NCBI GenBank assembly: GCA_947359465.1
Contig: CANAIC010000155.1
Span: forward strand, 124,001 to 188,000
Length of the DNA: 64,000 nucleotides
Origin: Metellina segmentata
Lineage: Eukaryota > Arthropoda > Arachnida > Araneae > Tetragnathidae
Reading direction: 5' to 3'
Part shown: piece by piece, positions 1 to 8,779 of the stretch
How the letters are laid out: each line of letters begins with the position of its first letter
How positions within the stretch are numbered: position 1 is the first letter of the stretch
Program-made: the position numbers and the translations under genes
Notes under the pieces: model-generated
What the model was told of the DNA's origin: nothing
What the model saw: the letters and a program-made list of their open reading frames with translations, nothing else
The model's database searches: none

Positions 1-84
1 AAACATGACGAGACCAAAAGTACGTTGTCGTGCGACCCCGTCTGCAGGTGGTGTAGCGCCTTGCTATGTAAACTTAATATATTC

Positions 85-87
<3 letters not shown>

Positions 88-157
<70 letters not shown>
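88..157. repeat. (A)36(T)34 palindromic tract
   Basis: A run of A directly followed by a run of T, self-complementary. The T side reaches the stop codon of the Nudix gene: read on the minus strand, the TAA stop is formed by a T plus the first bases of the A run. The 87 bases to its left show no clear gene. Confidence 0.95.
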
Positions 158-160
<3 letters not shown>

Positions 161-947
161 GATTATTTTCTCTTGTAGCACTGATGAGACTCATCAAGTC
201 ATCTCTACAAAACATGTATTTTAGGTCACTTTTGACAGCCTGTTGTTTTTTCAACTTTTCATATGCTTCTCGTTGCCGAACGAGTTGCCCTCGATACACT
301 AGTCGATCGTCGTTCCAAAATTTAATTTTTTGGTGTACTGCCGTGGAATTTTTAAACGAATCAAAGTAAGATTGTCTTCGCAGACCTTTTACGTTCTCAA
401 CGATAAAGAAATATTGAGTATAGATGCAATCGTCGTTTCCCAAAAATTCAATTCGTACAAGAGGGAATGCGTTGATTTCTTCTTTCAGAAAGTTGAACTG
501 ATATCCTGTTTCCTCCCGAAACTCTCGATAAGCTGACATAAATTTCTGATGAGTACTCAACTTTCCACTTTTCAGCTGACCGTGTGGAAAATCATACAAG
601 TCTTCGTACGTTCGACCTTGTTTATAACACTCGTAATCCAAACGTTCATGTTCCTTTAGTTTAGGTAACCAGTCGGTTTCAAAGTCTCGAAGAACCGCTT
701 GAATATTACAATTGTCTTGATTGGGTACCAACCCCATACGATGTAAGTGCACCAAATAATTGTGGACGCAGTAAGGCACTTTGCGACAAATCATAACGAC
801 ACGCTTACATTTCGTTTTAACTATCAATCCGTACGACAGTGAAAATTCGTTTCTTTGTATTTCTTTGGGTTTGTCAATAGTCTCTAACTTGCTTCTTGAC
901 AAAGTCAGCGAGGTTTTTTTGAATACTTCTTGTCCAACGTCTGACAT
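156..947 (-). CDS. Nudix hydrolase, viral decapping-like (263 aa)
   Basis: Likely a Nudix pyrophosphohydrolase; relatives in large DNA viruses remove mRNA caps or hydrolyse nucleoside diphosphate derivatives. The core REFREETGY at residues 141-149 matches the REUxEExGU half of the Nudix box, and FPHG at 120-123 precedes it as in viral members. The upstream Glu of the full box seems replaced, so the match is to the catalytic half only. Residues 38-60 (SYGLIV... MICRKVPYC) resemble the first strands of the Nucleocytoviricota Nudix family. The start is a clear ATG. The stop TAA is made from the adjoining A tract, so there is essentially no 3' UTR before it. It is divergent from the next gene. 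Assignment to Nudix is good; decapping as the actual role is inference. Confidence 0.75.
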
Positions 948-1103
948 CTTTCAGTTTGACTTGAGAAATTTCAATACGAAAACAATCTCTTTTTTAACTA
1001 TACATAGGTCGGTTGGCACGTCGAGCTGTTTAGGAGCAAATGGGAAGATGTTGTCAGTCGCAACTCTTTTAATATAAAGATCGTGTCAGTCAAAACTTTT
1101 TTT

Positions 1104-1182
<79 letters not shown>

Positions 1183-1330
1183 AATTGACAAAATTTTAAC
1201 AATACTTTCTTGTCTAACAAAACAATATTTTCTTGTCAAATAGAAAATTATATTTTAGAGAATTTTGTTTCTCACAGGGTTGATTTATTTAAAACGCAAA
1301 AATCAAGAGTATAGAAAAGTTTACAAAGAA
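948..1330. other. Divergent intergenic region with A/T tract
   Basis: Separates the Nudix gene (minus) from the small Cys-motif gene (plus). On the minus strand it holds a TATATTAAAAGAG stretch near 1,067-1,080 that could serve as a TATA element. The centre is an (A)38(T)34 tract at 1,110-1,181. No gene seen. Confidence 0.5.
1110..1181. repeat. (A)38(T)34 palindromic tract
   Basis: Self-complementary A-run/T-run between two divergent genes, so here it cannot be a shared 3' end. Confidence 0.95.
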
Positions 1331-1774
1331 ATGTCGAGAGTCGCCACACAGACGTTGGATCTGGACGATGCTTGCGAAAAGTTTCAAGGGTTAAACATGA
1401 CAAGCGAACCCGTCATACTCTTGCAACGAAAAAATTCAGGGGTCGCGGCACTCGCTATCAATGAGATGGATTGTGCAGTTGTACTCGACGCCATCTGGTT
1501 CATGGTGAAAGTCGAAACAGAACGCGACTGGATTGGTCAAGTTATAAGCGCTTTAAAGAGTCTACAAGTATCAGAGTTGATATTTGTTGGTCAAAAAGCT
1601 TGCGATGTGGTAGCACATAGACTAGACGATTCTTTCAGGAACGTCCGCATCGATCCGATTGATAAACTCCAATACCCATGCAAAAAATGTAAAGATATAC
1701 ACTGTGCAGTTCAAAAGGCCTTTCTCGCTTGGAGAAGAATTGTAAAGAGAGTCCCATGCTCTATCAAACATTAA
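1331..1774 (+). CDS. Small Cys-motif protein, family member 1 (147 aa)
   Basis: Function not recognised. The first ATG is at 1,331; an open frame extends upstream but has no ATG. The C-terminal half carries a hydrophobic strand ending in Gly (LIFVGQKAC), a second strand ending in Asp, and a C-x2-C-x4-C motif (CKKCKDIHC). The same order of elements occurs in the C-terminal part of the 303-aa protein at 10,954-11,865 (CKYCKETEC), and more weakly in the 126-aa protein at 12,148. I infer a small paralogous family. The gene is convergent with the RPB1-like gene, with an A/(TA)n/T tract between. Confidence 0.65.
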   Translation: MSRVATQTLDLDDACEKFQGLNMTSEPVILLQRKNSGVAALAINEMDCAVVLDAIWFMVKVETERDWIGQVISALKSLQVSELIFVGQKACDVVAHRLDDSFRNVRIDPIDKLQYPCKKCKDIHCAVQKAFLAWRRIVKRVPCSIKH

Positions 1775-1781
1775 ATTAGAA

Positions 1782-1920
<139 letters not shown>

Positions 1921-2937
1921 CTAACTTTTCGGAAGGATGGAAAATTTGTAACCCGTGCCCTCATTGCACTGCTCCCCGAAAAATATCTTGTCTGCAGAAG
2001 TTCTCACGACGCTACTCTGCTGGAGTTTTGTAGTACCAAACTGTACGAAATTCTTTTTCATTGCCTCGAAACCCAACACCTCCAAAGGCGATCGTTGCTC
2101 GTTTTTGGCCAGTCCGTTCCTAGTCAAAGCCAGTGGAATGCCTGTGCGACATTGATATTTCACGACGGTCAACACGTCTCCCTCTTCGACGTTCAATTGA
2201 AACTTTACCAATCTCGTCATGTTAAAGAAATAACTCGCTATCCCACACTTTTCGAACAAGTAGCGAACGTCGGTAAAGGCAACGATTCGATCGGAATCGA
2301 CGTGTCTGAGCAAAAAGGCCAAATCGCGAGCCCAACGATACAGGATTTTGACGACCCCTCTTTCCTCCACCAGTACGAATCGAACCGTCGAAAGGTACTT
2401 GTCGCGTCCTTCTCCGTCTCGTCCTTTGTTGTAGACTCCACCTCGTTCCAACAGACACGCGTCTGGAAGCCGTTCAAACAGTTTGCGTATCGGATAATCC
2501 AAAAGAATAACAGTCGCGTATTGGTGACGCGCCGCCATTTCAAACACCTGGGACTGAGTGGAAAAGACGTTGATTTCGTAGCGCAAAGCCTTTTCCACGT
2601 TGAACGAAACGGATTCTTCGTGAACCGATCTCAAATGTTTGCTGTCGAGCGTGTCTTGCGTGTCCAATTTCGTAATGCGGCAAGTCAAGTGAACTCCGAA
2701 CGCATCTCCCGGCACTGGAAATCTCCTGCGCATGGCTCGCACGACCTGGTAGAGAAATTCCGGAATCTCGTCTCTGTGCTCGTTGAACAAGTTTAGATCC
2801 ACTCGACTCAAATGCTTGCACACCAGTCGTTCGACCGACTCGATGCGATGGGGTCGAATCATGTAAAGTATATCAGAGTATAAGTCGGGTCGACAAAGTC
2901 GGACCTCACGAAACAGAGTGGCTGCTGGATTAGCCAT
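1921..2937 (-). CDS. RNA polymerase largest-subunit C-terminal-like protein (338 aa)
   Basis: Residues about 224-335 follow the pattern at the end of RPB1-type subunits: a short helix (VRYLFEKCGI), a central 'LTRNGLAKNEQRSPLEVLGF' block at 271-290 corresponding to the ITRxGI...SFE region, then a strand and NEGTGYKF at 326-332 corresponding to the GTGxF end. These are seen residues; the alignment is from memory of the family, not a search. The usual subunit is over 1,000 residues, so this is either a split polymerase gene or a captured fragment with a new role. It has its own ATG and its own upstream block shared with the mini-CtIP gene. No catalytic NADFDGD motif is present, as expected for this region of the subunit. 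Confidence 0.6.
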   Translation of the reverse strand: MANPAATLFREVRLCRPDLYSDILYMIRPHRIESVERLVCKHLSRVDLNLFNEHRDEIPEFLYQVVRAMRRRFPVPGDAFGVHLTCRITKLDTQDTLDSKHLRSVHEESVSFNVEKALRYEINVFSTQSQVFEMAARHQYATVILLDYPIRKLFERLPDACLLERGGVYNKGRDGEGRDKYLSTVRFVLVEERGVVKILYRWARDLAFLLRHVDSDRIVAFTDVRYLFEKCGIASYFFNMTRLVKFQLNVEEGDVLTVVKYQCRTGIPLALTRNGLAKNEQRSPLEVLGFEAMKKNFVQFGTTKLQQSSVVRTSADKIFFGEQCNEGTGYKFSILPKS

Positions 2938-2949
2938 CGGAGTCTTTAC

Positions 2950-3010
2950 AACGAATGCTGCAAAGCTTAAAAGTCGTAGAGCCTATCTCGCAGTCCTCTT
3001 GTATAATTCG
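2950..3010 (-). promoter_or_regulatory. Upstream block shared with mini-CtIP gene
   Basis: Contains ACGAATGCTGCAAAGC and CTCGCAGTCCTCTTGTA (plus-strand reading), both also found just upstream of the mini-CtIP ATG at 4,715-4,755. Read on the minus strand this gives TACAAGAGGACTGCGAGAT followed by TTTGCAGCATTCGT before each ATG. Likely a common promoter; the class is unknown. Confidence 0.55.

Positions 3011-3076
<66 letters not shown>
3011..3076. repeat. (A)31(T)35 palindromic tract
   Basis: Lies between two minus-strand genes, upstream of the RPB1-like gene and just past the stop of the charged protein. Confidence 0.95.
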
Positions 3077-3082
<6 letters not shown>

Positions 3083-3090
3083 TTTTTAAA

Positions 3091-4043
3091 TTATTTTTTG
3101 ATAAATCTGTCAAACGATTTCAGTGGATTGTCTTCCTTGTCGTTCGAGTCTCGTTCCTTCCGTCGTACATCCTCGCCATTCTCTTGCTCGCCATTCTCTT
3201 GCTTCTCGCACATCGTCGTACAATTCTTTCGTTTCTCATTGAGTTTGTTTTTCCGAGAGTCGTCGTCCCTTATTTTATTCAAAGGCTCTTCCTCGCACTC
3301 CTTCTCGGTGTTTCTTTTTCGTTTATCCCACCGTTGCTTTTTCTGACCATCTTCGCCTACTACCCCTAACCTCCAGTCTCGCACACCTTTATTATCAAAA
3401 TCCTCCATACGATTTCTATACCATTCGACCCATTGATCCTTCTCTTGTCGATAGTTTGCGTCCCATGCGTCTTCCAAGACTCGCTTCACTTCTTTTGGTG
3501 ATTCGAGTCCCCCTTCGATATACATGTCCCTGACGGCTGCTAGGTGAGCCTCCCTAGCTTCGTCGCGTTCCACTTTAAAAGCATCCGTAACGTATGCCTT
3601 GACATCGTCTCCCCTGAATCCGTCCACCGCGTAGAGCCTATAGACGCTTCTCGACGTTTCGGCATCTGCGTGTTTTGTAAAGACGGTAGCGAGTTTTGCG
3701 AGATCGCTGGGCCTCCCTCGGTCCCTACCCAATACGCGTTCGACGCATTGCTGTTCGTCGAGAGTCGGGACCGAAGCGTTTTTCCGTTTTTCCCAAATGC
3801 GTAGAACGAGTCTGTGCAACTCTTCGTTCAAGAGGCACGTCTTGTTGACTTGATCGGGGCATGGAGTGCGTCCCAAGACAAGTCGACGGAATTCAACAGA
3901 CGTTTCACGGTTCTCACTGCAGCAGCTTCTTTTGTAAGAAAAGGGTTACACGTCCCAGTGAATTCGTTAAAGAGAGCGACTTTCCACAGCTGTAATTCAA
4001 GAGTATCTTTTACTTGGTCTCCTCGAGTCGTGAAGTCTTGCAT
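3091..4043 (-). pseudogene. Charged protein gene with a 1-nt frameshift
   Basis: Two minus-strand reading frames make one apparent gene: ATG at 4,043 opens a frame that ends at 3,828, while a second frame without its own ATG runs on to a TAA at 3,091. They overlap at a G4 run (plus strand 3,856-3,859; C4 on the coding strand), and one additional C there would join them. The second part is about 250 residues; its last 100 residues are very rich in Lys, Glu, Arg and Asp and are probably disordered. No family recognised. The break could be a real inactivation, a homopolymer error of assembly, or programmed slippage; the gene at 8,773-9,715 has the same kind of lesion at a four-base run. Confidence 0.55.
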
Positions 4044-4129
4044 CTTTGAAGAGGATCTCTTGTATATACTATACTCGTTCTCGGCGCTGCGTCTGGAGAG
4101 TTGTGGGGAACGGACGCAAAAGAGATATA

Positions 4130-4137
<8 letters not shown>

Positions 4138-4208
<71 letters not shown>
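4138..4208. repeat. (A)34(T)37 palindromic tract
   Basis: Between the start of the frameshifted gene and the end of the mini-CtIP gene; preceded by a short TA run. Confidence 0.95.
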
Positions 4209-4211
<3 letters not shown>

Positions 4212-4251
4212 TAGTTGTTGAAAAATATTTTTTTTTCTCTTGAGCAGTAGG

Positions 4252-4674
4252 TCAGCTTGTATGACTCGTCAGTTCAAAGTTGGATTTGGGTTTGAGGGCT
4301 TTCCGAATTCGTTTGCCAGAATCCTCTACATTTACATTTTGAACTCGTTTTCCACTATACTTATTTTCAGACAAAGGTTTCATTACATAAATTTCGGGTT
4401 CAGCATCCATATACCCTCGTTCAATACATGTAGGAGTATCTGGAAATTCAAGTTCCCAAAAATTTTCCGGTGTAGAGGGTCTTGGATTTCCCCTATGTCT
4501 CGAAGACTTGTTCATATGGGTACCTTTTTCAGCATAATAATCTTCACACTCGGAACATGTGTGGCCTTGAAGTCGTTTTCTTTCACTTTTCTTTCTGGGT
4601 AAAACTTGTACATATTTGTAGTTTGGTTGTGCTGGCTTGCTACAGCAATCAAAATTCTCAATACTGCCTGCCAT
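4252..4674 (-). CDS. Mini-CtIP/Sae2/Ctp1 C-terminal-domain protein (140 aa)
   Basis: Clear member of the CtIP/Sae2/Ctp1 family, which activates MRE11-RAD50-NBS1 nuclease for DNA end resection and hairpin opening. The diagnostic C-terminal domain occupies residues about 31-90: RKRLQGHTC with a CxxC pair at C40/C43, SSRHR at 57-61, then TPENFWELEFPDT at 68-80 and CIERGYM at 83-89. The TP at 68-69 sits where vertebrate CtIP has its CDK site beside NFWE. Cellular relatives are several hundred to about 900 residues, with an N-terminal tetramerising coiled coil that is absent here. ATG at 4,674 is chosen; a longer frame begins only with TTG. Residues 100-135 are basic. Its upstream block is shared with the RPB1-like gene. 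Nuclear action is expected from the family. Confidence 0.88.
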   Translation of the reverse strand: MAGSIENFDCCSKPAQPNYKYVQVLPRKKSERKRLQGHTCSECEDYYAEKGTHMNKSSRHRGNPRPSTPENFWELEFPDTPTCIERGYMDAEPEIYVMKPLSENKYSGKRVQNVNVEDSGKRIRKALKPKSNFELTSHTS

Positions 4675-4714
4675 CAGGACAATAGCTCGTGGATCATTGC
4701 GTCGCGCCTTTGCT

Positions 4715-4758
4715 GACGAATGCTGCAAAGCCTAAATCTCGCAGTCCTCTTGTACCAC
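4715..4758 (-). promoter_or_regulatory. Upstream block shared with RPB1-like gene
   Basis: GACGAATGCTGCAAAGC then CTCGCAGTCCTCTTGTA, as at 2,950-3,005 but with a shorter gap between the two boxes. Located 41 bases before the ATG of the mini-CtIP gene. Confidence 0.55.
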
Positions 4759-4763
4759 TCGAC

Positions 4764-4767
<4 letters not shown>

Positions 4768-4847
<80 letters not shown>
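4768..4847. repeat. (A)46(T)34 palindromic tract
   Basis: The minus-strand gene on its right takes its TAA stop from the first bases of the A run (CAGTAAAA). Confidence 0.95.
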
Positions 4848-4850
<3 letters not shown>

Positions 4851-5367
4851 GTGATTTCATCTCTTCCAGCTTGTCCAATGCTGGGAACAATTCTTTCCGA
4901 TCCTCAAATCGATCCAAGGTTCCAATCCTGTCTTGTCCGATCTTCTCATCTGCCGAGACAGTTTTCTCGTCATCTACCGAACCGATCATGTCTTGGATTA
5001 AATTGCTATGACCACTCTCCTTCTCTGGCCGATCTATAGGTACATTTTTATCGTCAACGATTTTCTTCCATGCATCAAAGGTCCAATCCAAATATGCGTT
5101 GAGCGATTCTTTTGCCATCTTGAATGCCGCCTCTTGAGAGCATCGTTTATCTGCATCGAGAAACCACACGTGTTGATGCCTTTCCTCTCCATATTGTTTT
5201 AAAAATTGCAAGACGTCATCGCGCAATTGAATATTTTTCCACACCATATTGACCTTGTTCGATTCGACTTTCAAGTGCAGTTGAAGTCGATCCATCTGCA
5301 AACCTAATTTGGTATTCGGAAACGACTGGTTACAAATAGTACCCACGACTTGGACCGTGTGGTCCAT
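4846..5367 (-). CDS. Unknown protein, acidic C-terminus (173 aa)
   Basis: Not recognised. ATG at 5,367; the frame is open for ten more codons but only with TTG. Residues 1-110 look folded and helical, with LQFLKQYGEE and WFLDADKRC; residues after about 115 are rich in Asp, Glu, Lys and look disordered. The stop TAA overlaps the A tract, as for the Nudix gene. An ATATACAAAG stretch at about 5,400-5,412 (minus strand) may be its TATA-like element. No membrane segment or signal peptide. Confidence 0.6.
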
Positions 5368-5466
5368 CCTTTCGAGCAAGTTTGAAATAGTTGACAAACC
5401 CCTTTGTATATGCGTCTCAATATAATTGTAGAAAAAAAATAAGAAACTATGGCAATTTATTTTTTT

Positions 5467-5685
5467 TTAAATCATTCGTTGGGGGGAGAAATAATGAGTC
5501 ATTTTTATTTGCTCGTACCGACCATCGGGACGTCGATCCAATAAAACTTGAGAAATCGATTGTAATGGTTGACTTTGAATGGATTGAGTGATTTTAGTTA
5601 AATTAAACGTTTTGACATTTCGAGGCGGCCAGAGAATCGCAACTTTTGTCGACAGGAGCTTTGATGGGCGAATCTTGACACGCAT
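5467..5685 (-). CDS. Small unknown protein (72 aa)
   Basis: Complete frame with ATG at 5,685 and a TAA stop in a short A-rich stretch. The product is basic, with no motif I know. It fits the direction and spacing of its neighbours but is short enough to be chance. Confidence 0.3.
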   Translation of the reverse strand: MRVKIRPSKLLSTKVAILWPPRNVKTFNLTKITQSIQSQPLQSISQVLLDRRPDGRYEQIKMTHYFSPQRMI

Positions 5686-5798
5686 CCTTTACTTGAGGAA
5701 ATTTCTATTTGTCGAAACACAATGATACGATGCCGTGCTCTGGAGAATTGGGGGGTGTAGAGCTGTAAGAGATTTTGGCGGCGTGATATATATATATA

Positions 5799-5806
<8 letters not shown>

Positions 5807-5877
<71 letters not shown>
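5807..5877. repeat. (A)34(T)37 palindromic tract
   Basis: Preceded by a short TA run at 5,788-5,805. No neighbouring gene clearly ends here. Confidence 0.95.
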
Positions 5878-5880
<3 letters not shown>

Positions 5881-6509
5881 TCCCTCAACTGTGGTTTCAA
5901 ATTTAAAACCTTCTCGATCCATATGCCCATCGCATTCCAAACGCCCCGCCTCTCTCGCATCCAGCCACCTCCCATCGTCCGTCCCGTGCTCCTCCTCCAA
6001 CACGGCGCCTACGAGAGCGAGTGCGAAACGGTCCTAAGGGTCCGTTTGGCGTACGCTCGAGTACGACGAACACAGTCGGTTCAAAAAATATATAAGCACC
6101 GGTACCCTTTCGATTCCGGATCGAATCGATTCTTTTTTTGGGTGTTGTTTTCGAATCGATTCAGGGGGGGGTGTTGTTTTCGAATCGATTCTTTTCTTTG
6201 TTTTTTTTTTTGGGGGGTGCTTTCGTTTCAACGTTGGATGCGAAAAAAAAGCACATTTTGTAGTTACACAAAGGTCCCGTTGTGTACACGATTCAATGGC
6301 GGGGGGTGGGGAATTTCACACGAGGTCATAAAACCAAAGGTTTTAGTCGATTGCAAAGCCGTTTGGTGCGTGCAAACTCGACCGTTTCCGATACAAATCT
6401 GTTGGAGAAATCCTCTCCTTCAAGAAAAAAAACCAAGGTTGGTCAAGACTCTGACGTTAACATAAAGAACCGTCACGAGAGGCTTTTTATGAAACAAAAA
6501 CCCAAGGTT
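5878..6509. other. Non-coding region with G/T-rich direct repeats
   Basis: No convincing gene; a 40-codon minus-strand frame next to the T run (5,878-6,003) may be a remnant. From 6,120 to 6,200 the unit TTTTCGAATCGATTC recurs three times, separated by G/T-rich stretches. An AACCAAGGTTGGT palindrome lies at 6,431-6,443 and CCCAAGGTTGGT at 6,501-6,512. The phrase CACACGAGGTCATAAAA at 6,317 recurs at 7,250. Confidence 0.6.

Positions 6510-6547
<38 letters not shown>
6510..6547. repeat. (T)38 tract after CCAAGGTTGG
   Basis: One-sided tract with no A partner. It follows CCAAGGTTGG directly, as does the T tract at 13,392-13,424. Confidence 0.9.
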
Positions 6548-6550
<3 letters not shown>

Positions 6551-7076
6551 CCATACATGTACATGTCCATACATGTTTAATCCATACATCATTTAAATAC
6601 ATGTAGGAATTTTCATTTGAGTAATTTCTACTGTTTACCGAAGCCGGTAGGAGAGAGATTGGAGAGAAGCACTCCTCCTCTACACGAGTCACCGTCCCCA
6701 GTTGCAGCTCCCCGTCCATTACATAAGTCACCGGAATCACCCCGTCCAAGACGTGAAAAACGTCCCAGTCGTCCGTCTCGATTTCGAAACTTCTTCCAAT
6801 ACATTTGTTAATCCAGTCCCCGAGATGTTTGTAACAGTCATTCGACAAATTTCGTCTGTAGACTGTGAGGTAGCGAAAGTTCGACGCATTTTGGTAGTAC
6901 GTTTTTCCTCCGTTTATAACGTTTCGTTGGACCTCTAAAATCATGGCGTCTCTTAATCTTTGCAATGCAAAAGACGTTCCAAAGTCCATGTCGACCCACA
7001 CCATCTCCAACGACTTCCATTGTTCCAAGTCGTTGGCAACTATCCATTTTGCGGAAACGACTTTGAAGTGGATCAT
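6546..7076 (-). CDS. Unknown protein (176 aa)
   Basis: Not recognised. Clear ATG at 7,076. The stop TAA is created at the edge of the adjoining A run (GATTAAAA). The N-terminal third (SAKWIVANDLEQW, MVWVDMDFGTSF) and the middle (HLGDWINKCIGRSF) look globular, and the middle has a WDVFHVLDGVIPVTYVM strand pair. No transmembrane helix. The last ~30 residues are low in conservation signals and may be read-out of repeat DNA (ACATGTAC/CATACATG repeats at 6,548-6,605). A TA microsatellite lies 40 bases upstream of the start. Confidence 0.6.
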
Positions 7077-7112
7077 GGTGAAAAACGTGATCTCGACTGG
7101 GGGAGATGTGGG

Positions 7113-7158
<46 letters not shown>

Positions 7159-7628
7159 AACCCCAGCTTATCGAATTTCCCGTTGGAGCGGATATCCGCT
7201 CCTTCCTGTTGTTGCGGATGCGCGTTTCTATTTTTAGTCGATTTTTTTTCACACGAGGTCATAAAAAAATTTTCATGATTGTGGTGATAATCATGCAAGT
7301 GTCTTGTAAAAAGAAACGTCAAGAAACATCAAGAAAGAAAATTTTATATAATTGATACAAAATAGAGACAATAAAAATAAGAACGAAATTAAATTCCTGT
7401 CCAAATCGATGGCGAGTAATGTCGAAAAAAAAGTTATTTTTCCTCGATGCTTTCCCAAGGATAGCATCCCCACGCGGGAAAAAATCCCGCGTGGTCAATG
7501 AGTGTGTGCTGCTTGCGACACCAAGGTTGGTCGGGAAAATGTCCGTGAAAAAAAAGGCCTCTCACGAATCAATCTCCTCCGAGATTGATTCGTGAGAGGC
7601 CTTTTTTCCACAGACAATTTTTTTTTGT
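7077..7628. other. Intergenic region with microsatellite and hairpins
   Basis: Holds a (TA)n run at 7,118-7,150, a repeat of the CACACGAGGTCATAAAA phrase, AT-rich DNA without a gene, a CCACGCGGGA hairpin at 7,470-7,494, a CACCAAGGTTGGTC palindrome at 7,519-7,532, and the strong hairpin described separately. Confidence 0.6.
7549..7607 (-). terminator. 21-bp perfect hairpin with A/T ends
   Basis: Stem arms 7,556-7,576 and 7,581-7,601 are perfectly complementary (GGCCTCTCACG...), with a 4-base loop and flanking A6/T6 extending the stem. It lies 22 bases after the stop of the PLDLS gene and looks like its 3'-end or terminator structure. Confidence 0.6.
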
Positions 7629-8693
7629 TCATTGAAACACATCGTTAAAATATTCGAAGTAAATCACTTCTGCAAAGTCGATGGGGTCCATGGGTTCGTT
7701 GGTGGACGTTTCGGGTTGCAGTCGCCTACAACTCAAGTCCAAAGGTTCTTCTTCCCAAATGTCATTGTCTCGAGACTCCATCGGAAACCTTTCCAAGTTT
7801 TGTCGGTGCGCAGGACGAGGAGACATCGCGTCTTTACAAAACGTCGGAACCTGTTCCGAAAAGAATTGAGGATCCATCGAGCAGCCTGGAGCAAGCGAGA
7901 CTCGAGTAGTAGTAGTAGTAGCAGGACGAGGAGACATCGCTACTGCGGGAGACGTCGGAACAGGTTCCGAAAAGAATTGAGGATCCATCGAGCAGCCTGG
8001 AGCAAGCGAGACTCGAGTAGTAGCAGGACGAGGAGACATCGCTACCGCCGGTATTTTCTCGATTCCAACCATCTCGTGGACCTTTTGCAGCGTCACAACG
8101 TCGAGGGCAAACACGGTCGGCTGCACCGTCACGACGACGTACCGCGTTCCTGGATCAACGCGATAGACGCGTTGCGACTCGAGCACGGTCATCGTGTAAT
8201 GGAATTGATCTTTTGCTCGGAAAGATCGTTCCCCGACGCACTGGATCGGCGCCTCTGCATCCAGCTCGTAAAACAGCATCGGCACTTGCGACGTTTGCAA
8301 CAGGTGGCAGGTGCCTTCTCGGACCGTCCTCTGTCCAAAGGTAAAAAGTTTTTTTACGAAAAAGACGTTTTCGTGAACGTAGACGGTCCGCACGTCGGAA
8401 TTGGTTTTCTGCCGCATGGACAGGGACATTCGGGCCTCGACCTTGTCCCAGCCGACGTTTTTCGCTTCCGTCACCAGAGTCTGCGCCCTCGTGGCCGAAT
8501 AAACGAAATGGTCCATGAGCTTGCGGGTAAACCCTTGGATTCGGGTAAACGAGACGAGGCTCTTGGCCAGTTTGGACACTGCAATCGTGACGCTGCCTTG
8601 CATCGCATGATTTGCCAGTACCCCCTTGTCCGCCGAGTACTGGAGGATCCTGACGTGCTGGGTAACGGTGGTTGGAAACAAATCCACTTCCAT
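7629..8693 (-). CDS. PLDLS-motif protein 1, tandem paralogue (354 aa)
   Basis: Not assigned to a known family. ATG at 8,693 is chosen because the product then begins MEVDLFP, matching MSLDLFP of the neighbouring paralogue; an upstream open stretch without similarity is rejected. The conserved core (about residues 60-210) includes RTVYV, FTFGQR, SQVPMLFYEL and RYVVVTVQ strands, suggesting a beta-rich fold. Residues about 220-300 hold two imperfect repeats containing AMSPRPATT and VSLAPGCSMDPQFFSE. At 317-321 lies PLDLS, the canonical short motif that binds the co-repressor CtBP (known from E1A and CtIP). An acidic tail follows. I infer a transcription-control or host-modulating role in the nucleus. 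Confidence 0.75.
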   Translation of the reverse strand: MEVDLFPTTVTQHVRILQYSADKGVLANHAMQGSVTIAVSKLAKSLVSFTRIQGFTRKLMDHFVYSATRAQTLVTEAKNVGWDKVEARMSLSMRQKTNSDVRTVYVHENVFFVKKLFTFGQRTVREGTCHLLQTSQVPMLFYELDAEAPIQCVGERSFRAKDQFHYTMTVLESQRVYRVDPGTRYVVVTVQPTVFALDVVTLQKVHEMVGIEKIPAVAMSPRPATTRVSLAPGCSMDPQFFSEPVPTSPAVAMSPRPATTTTTRVSLAPGCSMDPQFFSEQVPTFCKDAMSPRPAHRQNLERFPMESRDNDIWEEEPLDLSCRRLQPETSTNEPMDPIDFAEVIYFEYFNDVFQ

Positions 8694-8771
8694 GATGTGA
8701 GAGAGAGAGAGAGAGGTTCTGAACCGATGGAGCGTTTGTAAGATAATGACTCGAGAAAGGACTGGCAAGCG

Positions 8772-8779
8772 TTTAAATA
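8772..8779 (-). promoter_or_regulatory. TATTTAAA box overlapping upstream stop codon
   Basis: The minus-strand TATTTAAA lies about 80 bases before the ATG of the 354-aa gene, and its TAA is the stop codon of the paralogous upstream gene. A CCAGTCC sits downstream in initiator position. Confidence 0.5.

Noticed and set aside
5735..6037. Open frame crossing the A/T tract with poly-Lys and poly-Phe
   Set aside because: Homopolymer tracts are open in several frames on both strands; no ATG context or homology supports a protein. The same applies to other frames with Lys/Phe or Ile/Tyr runs.
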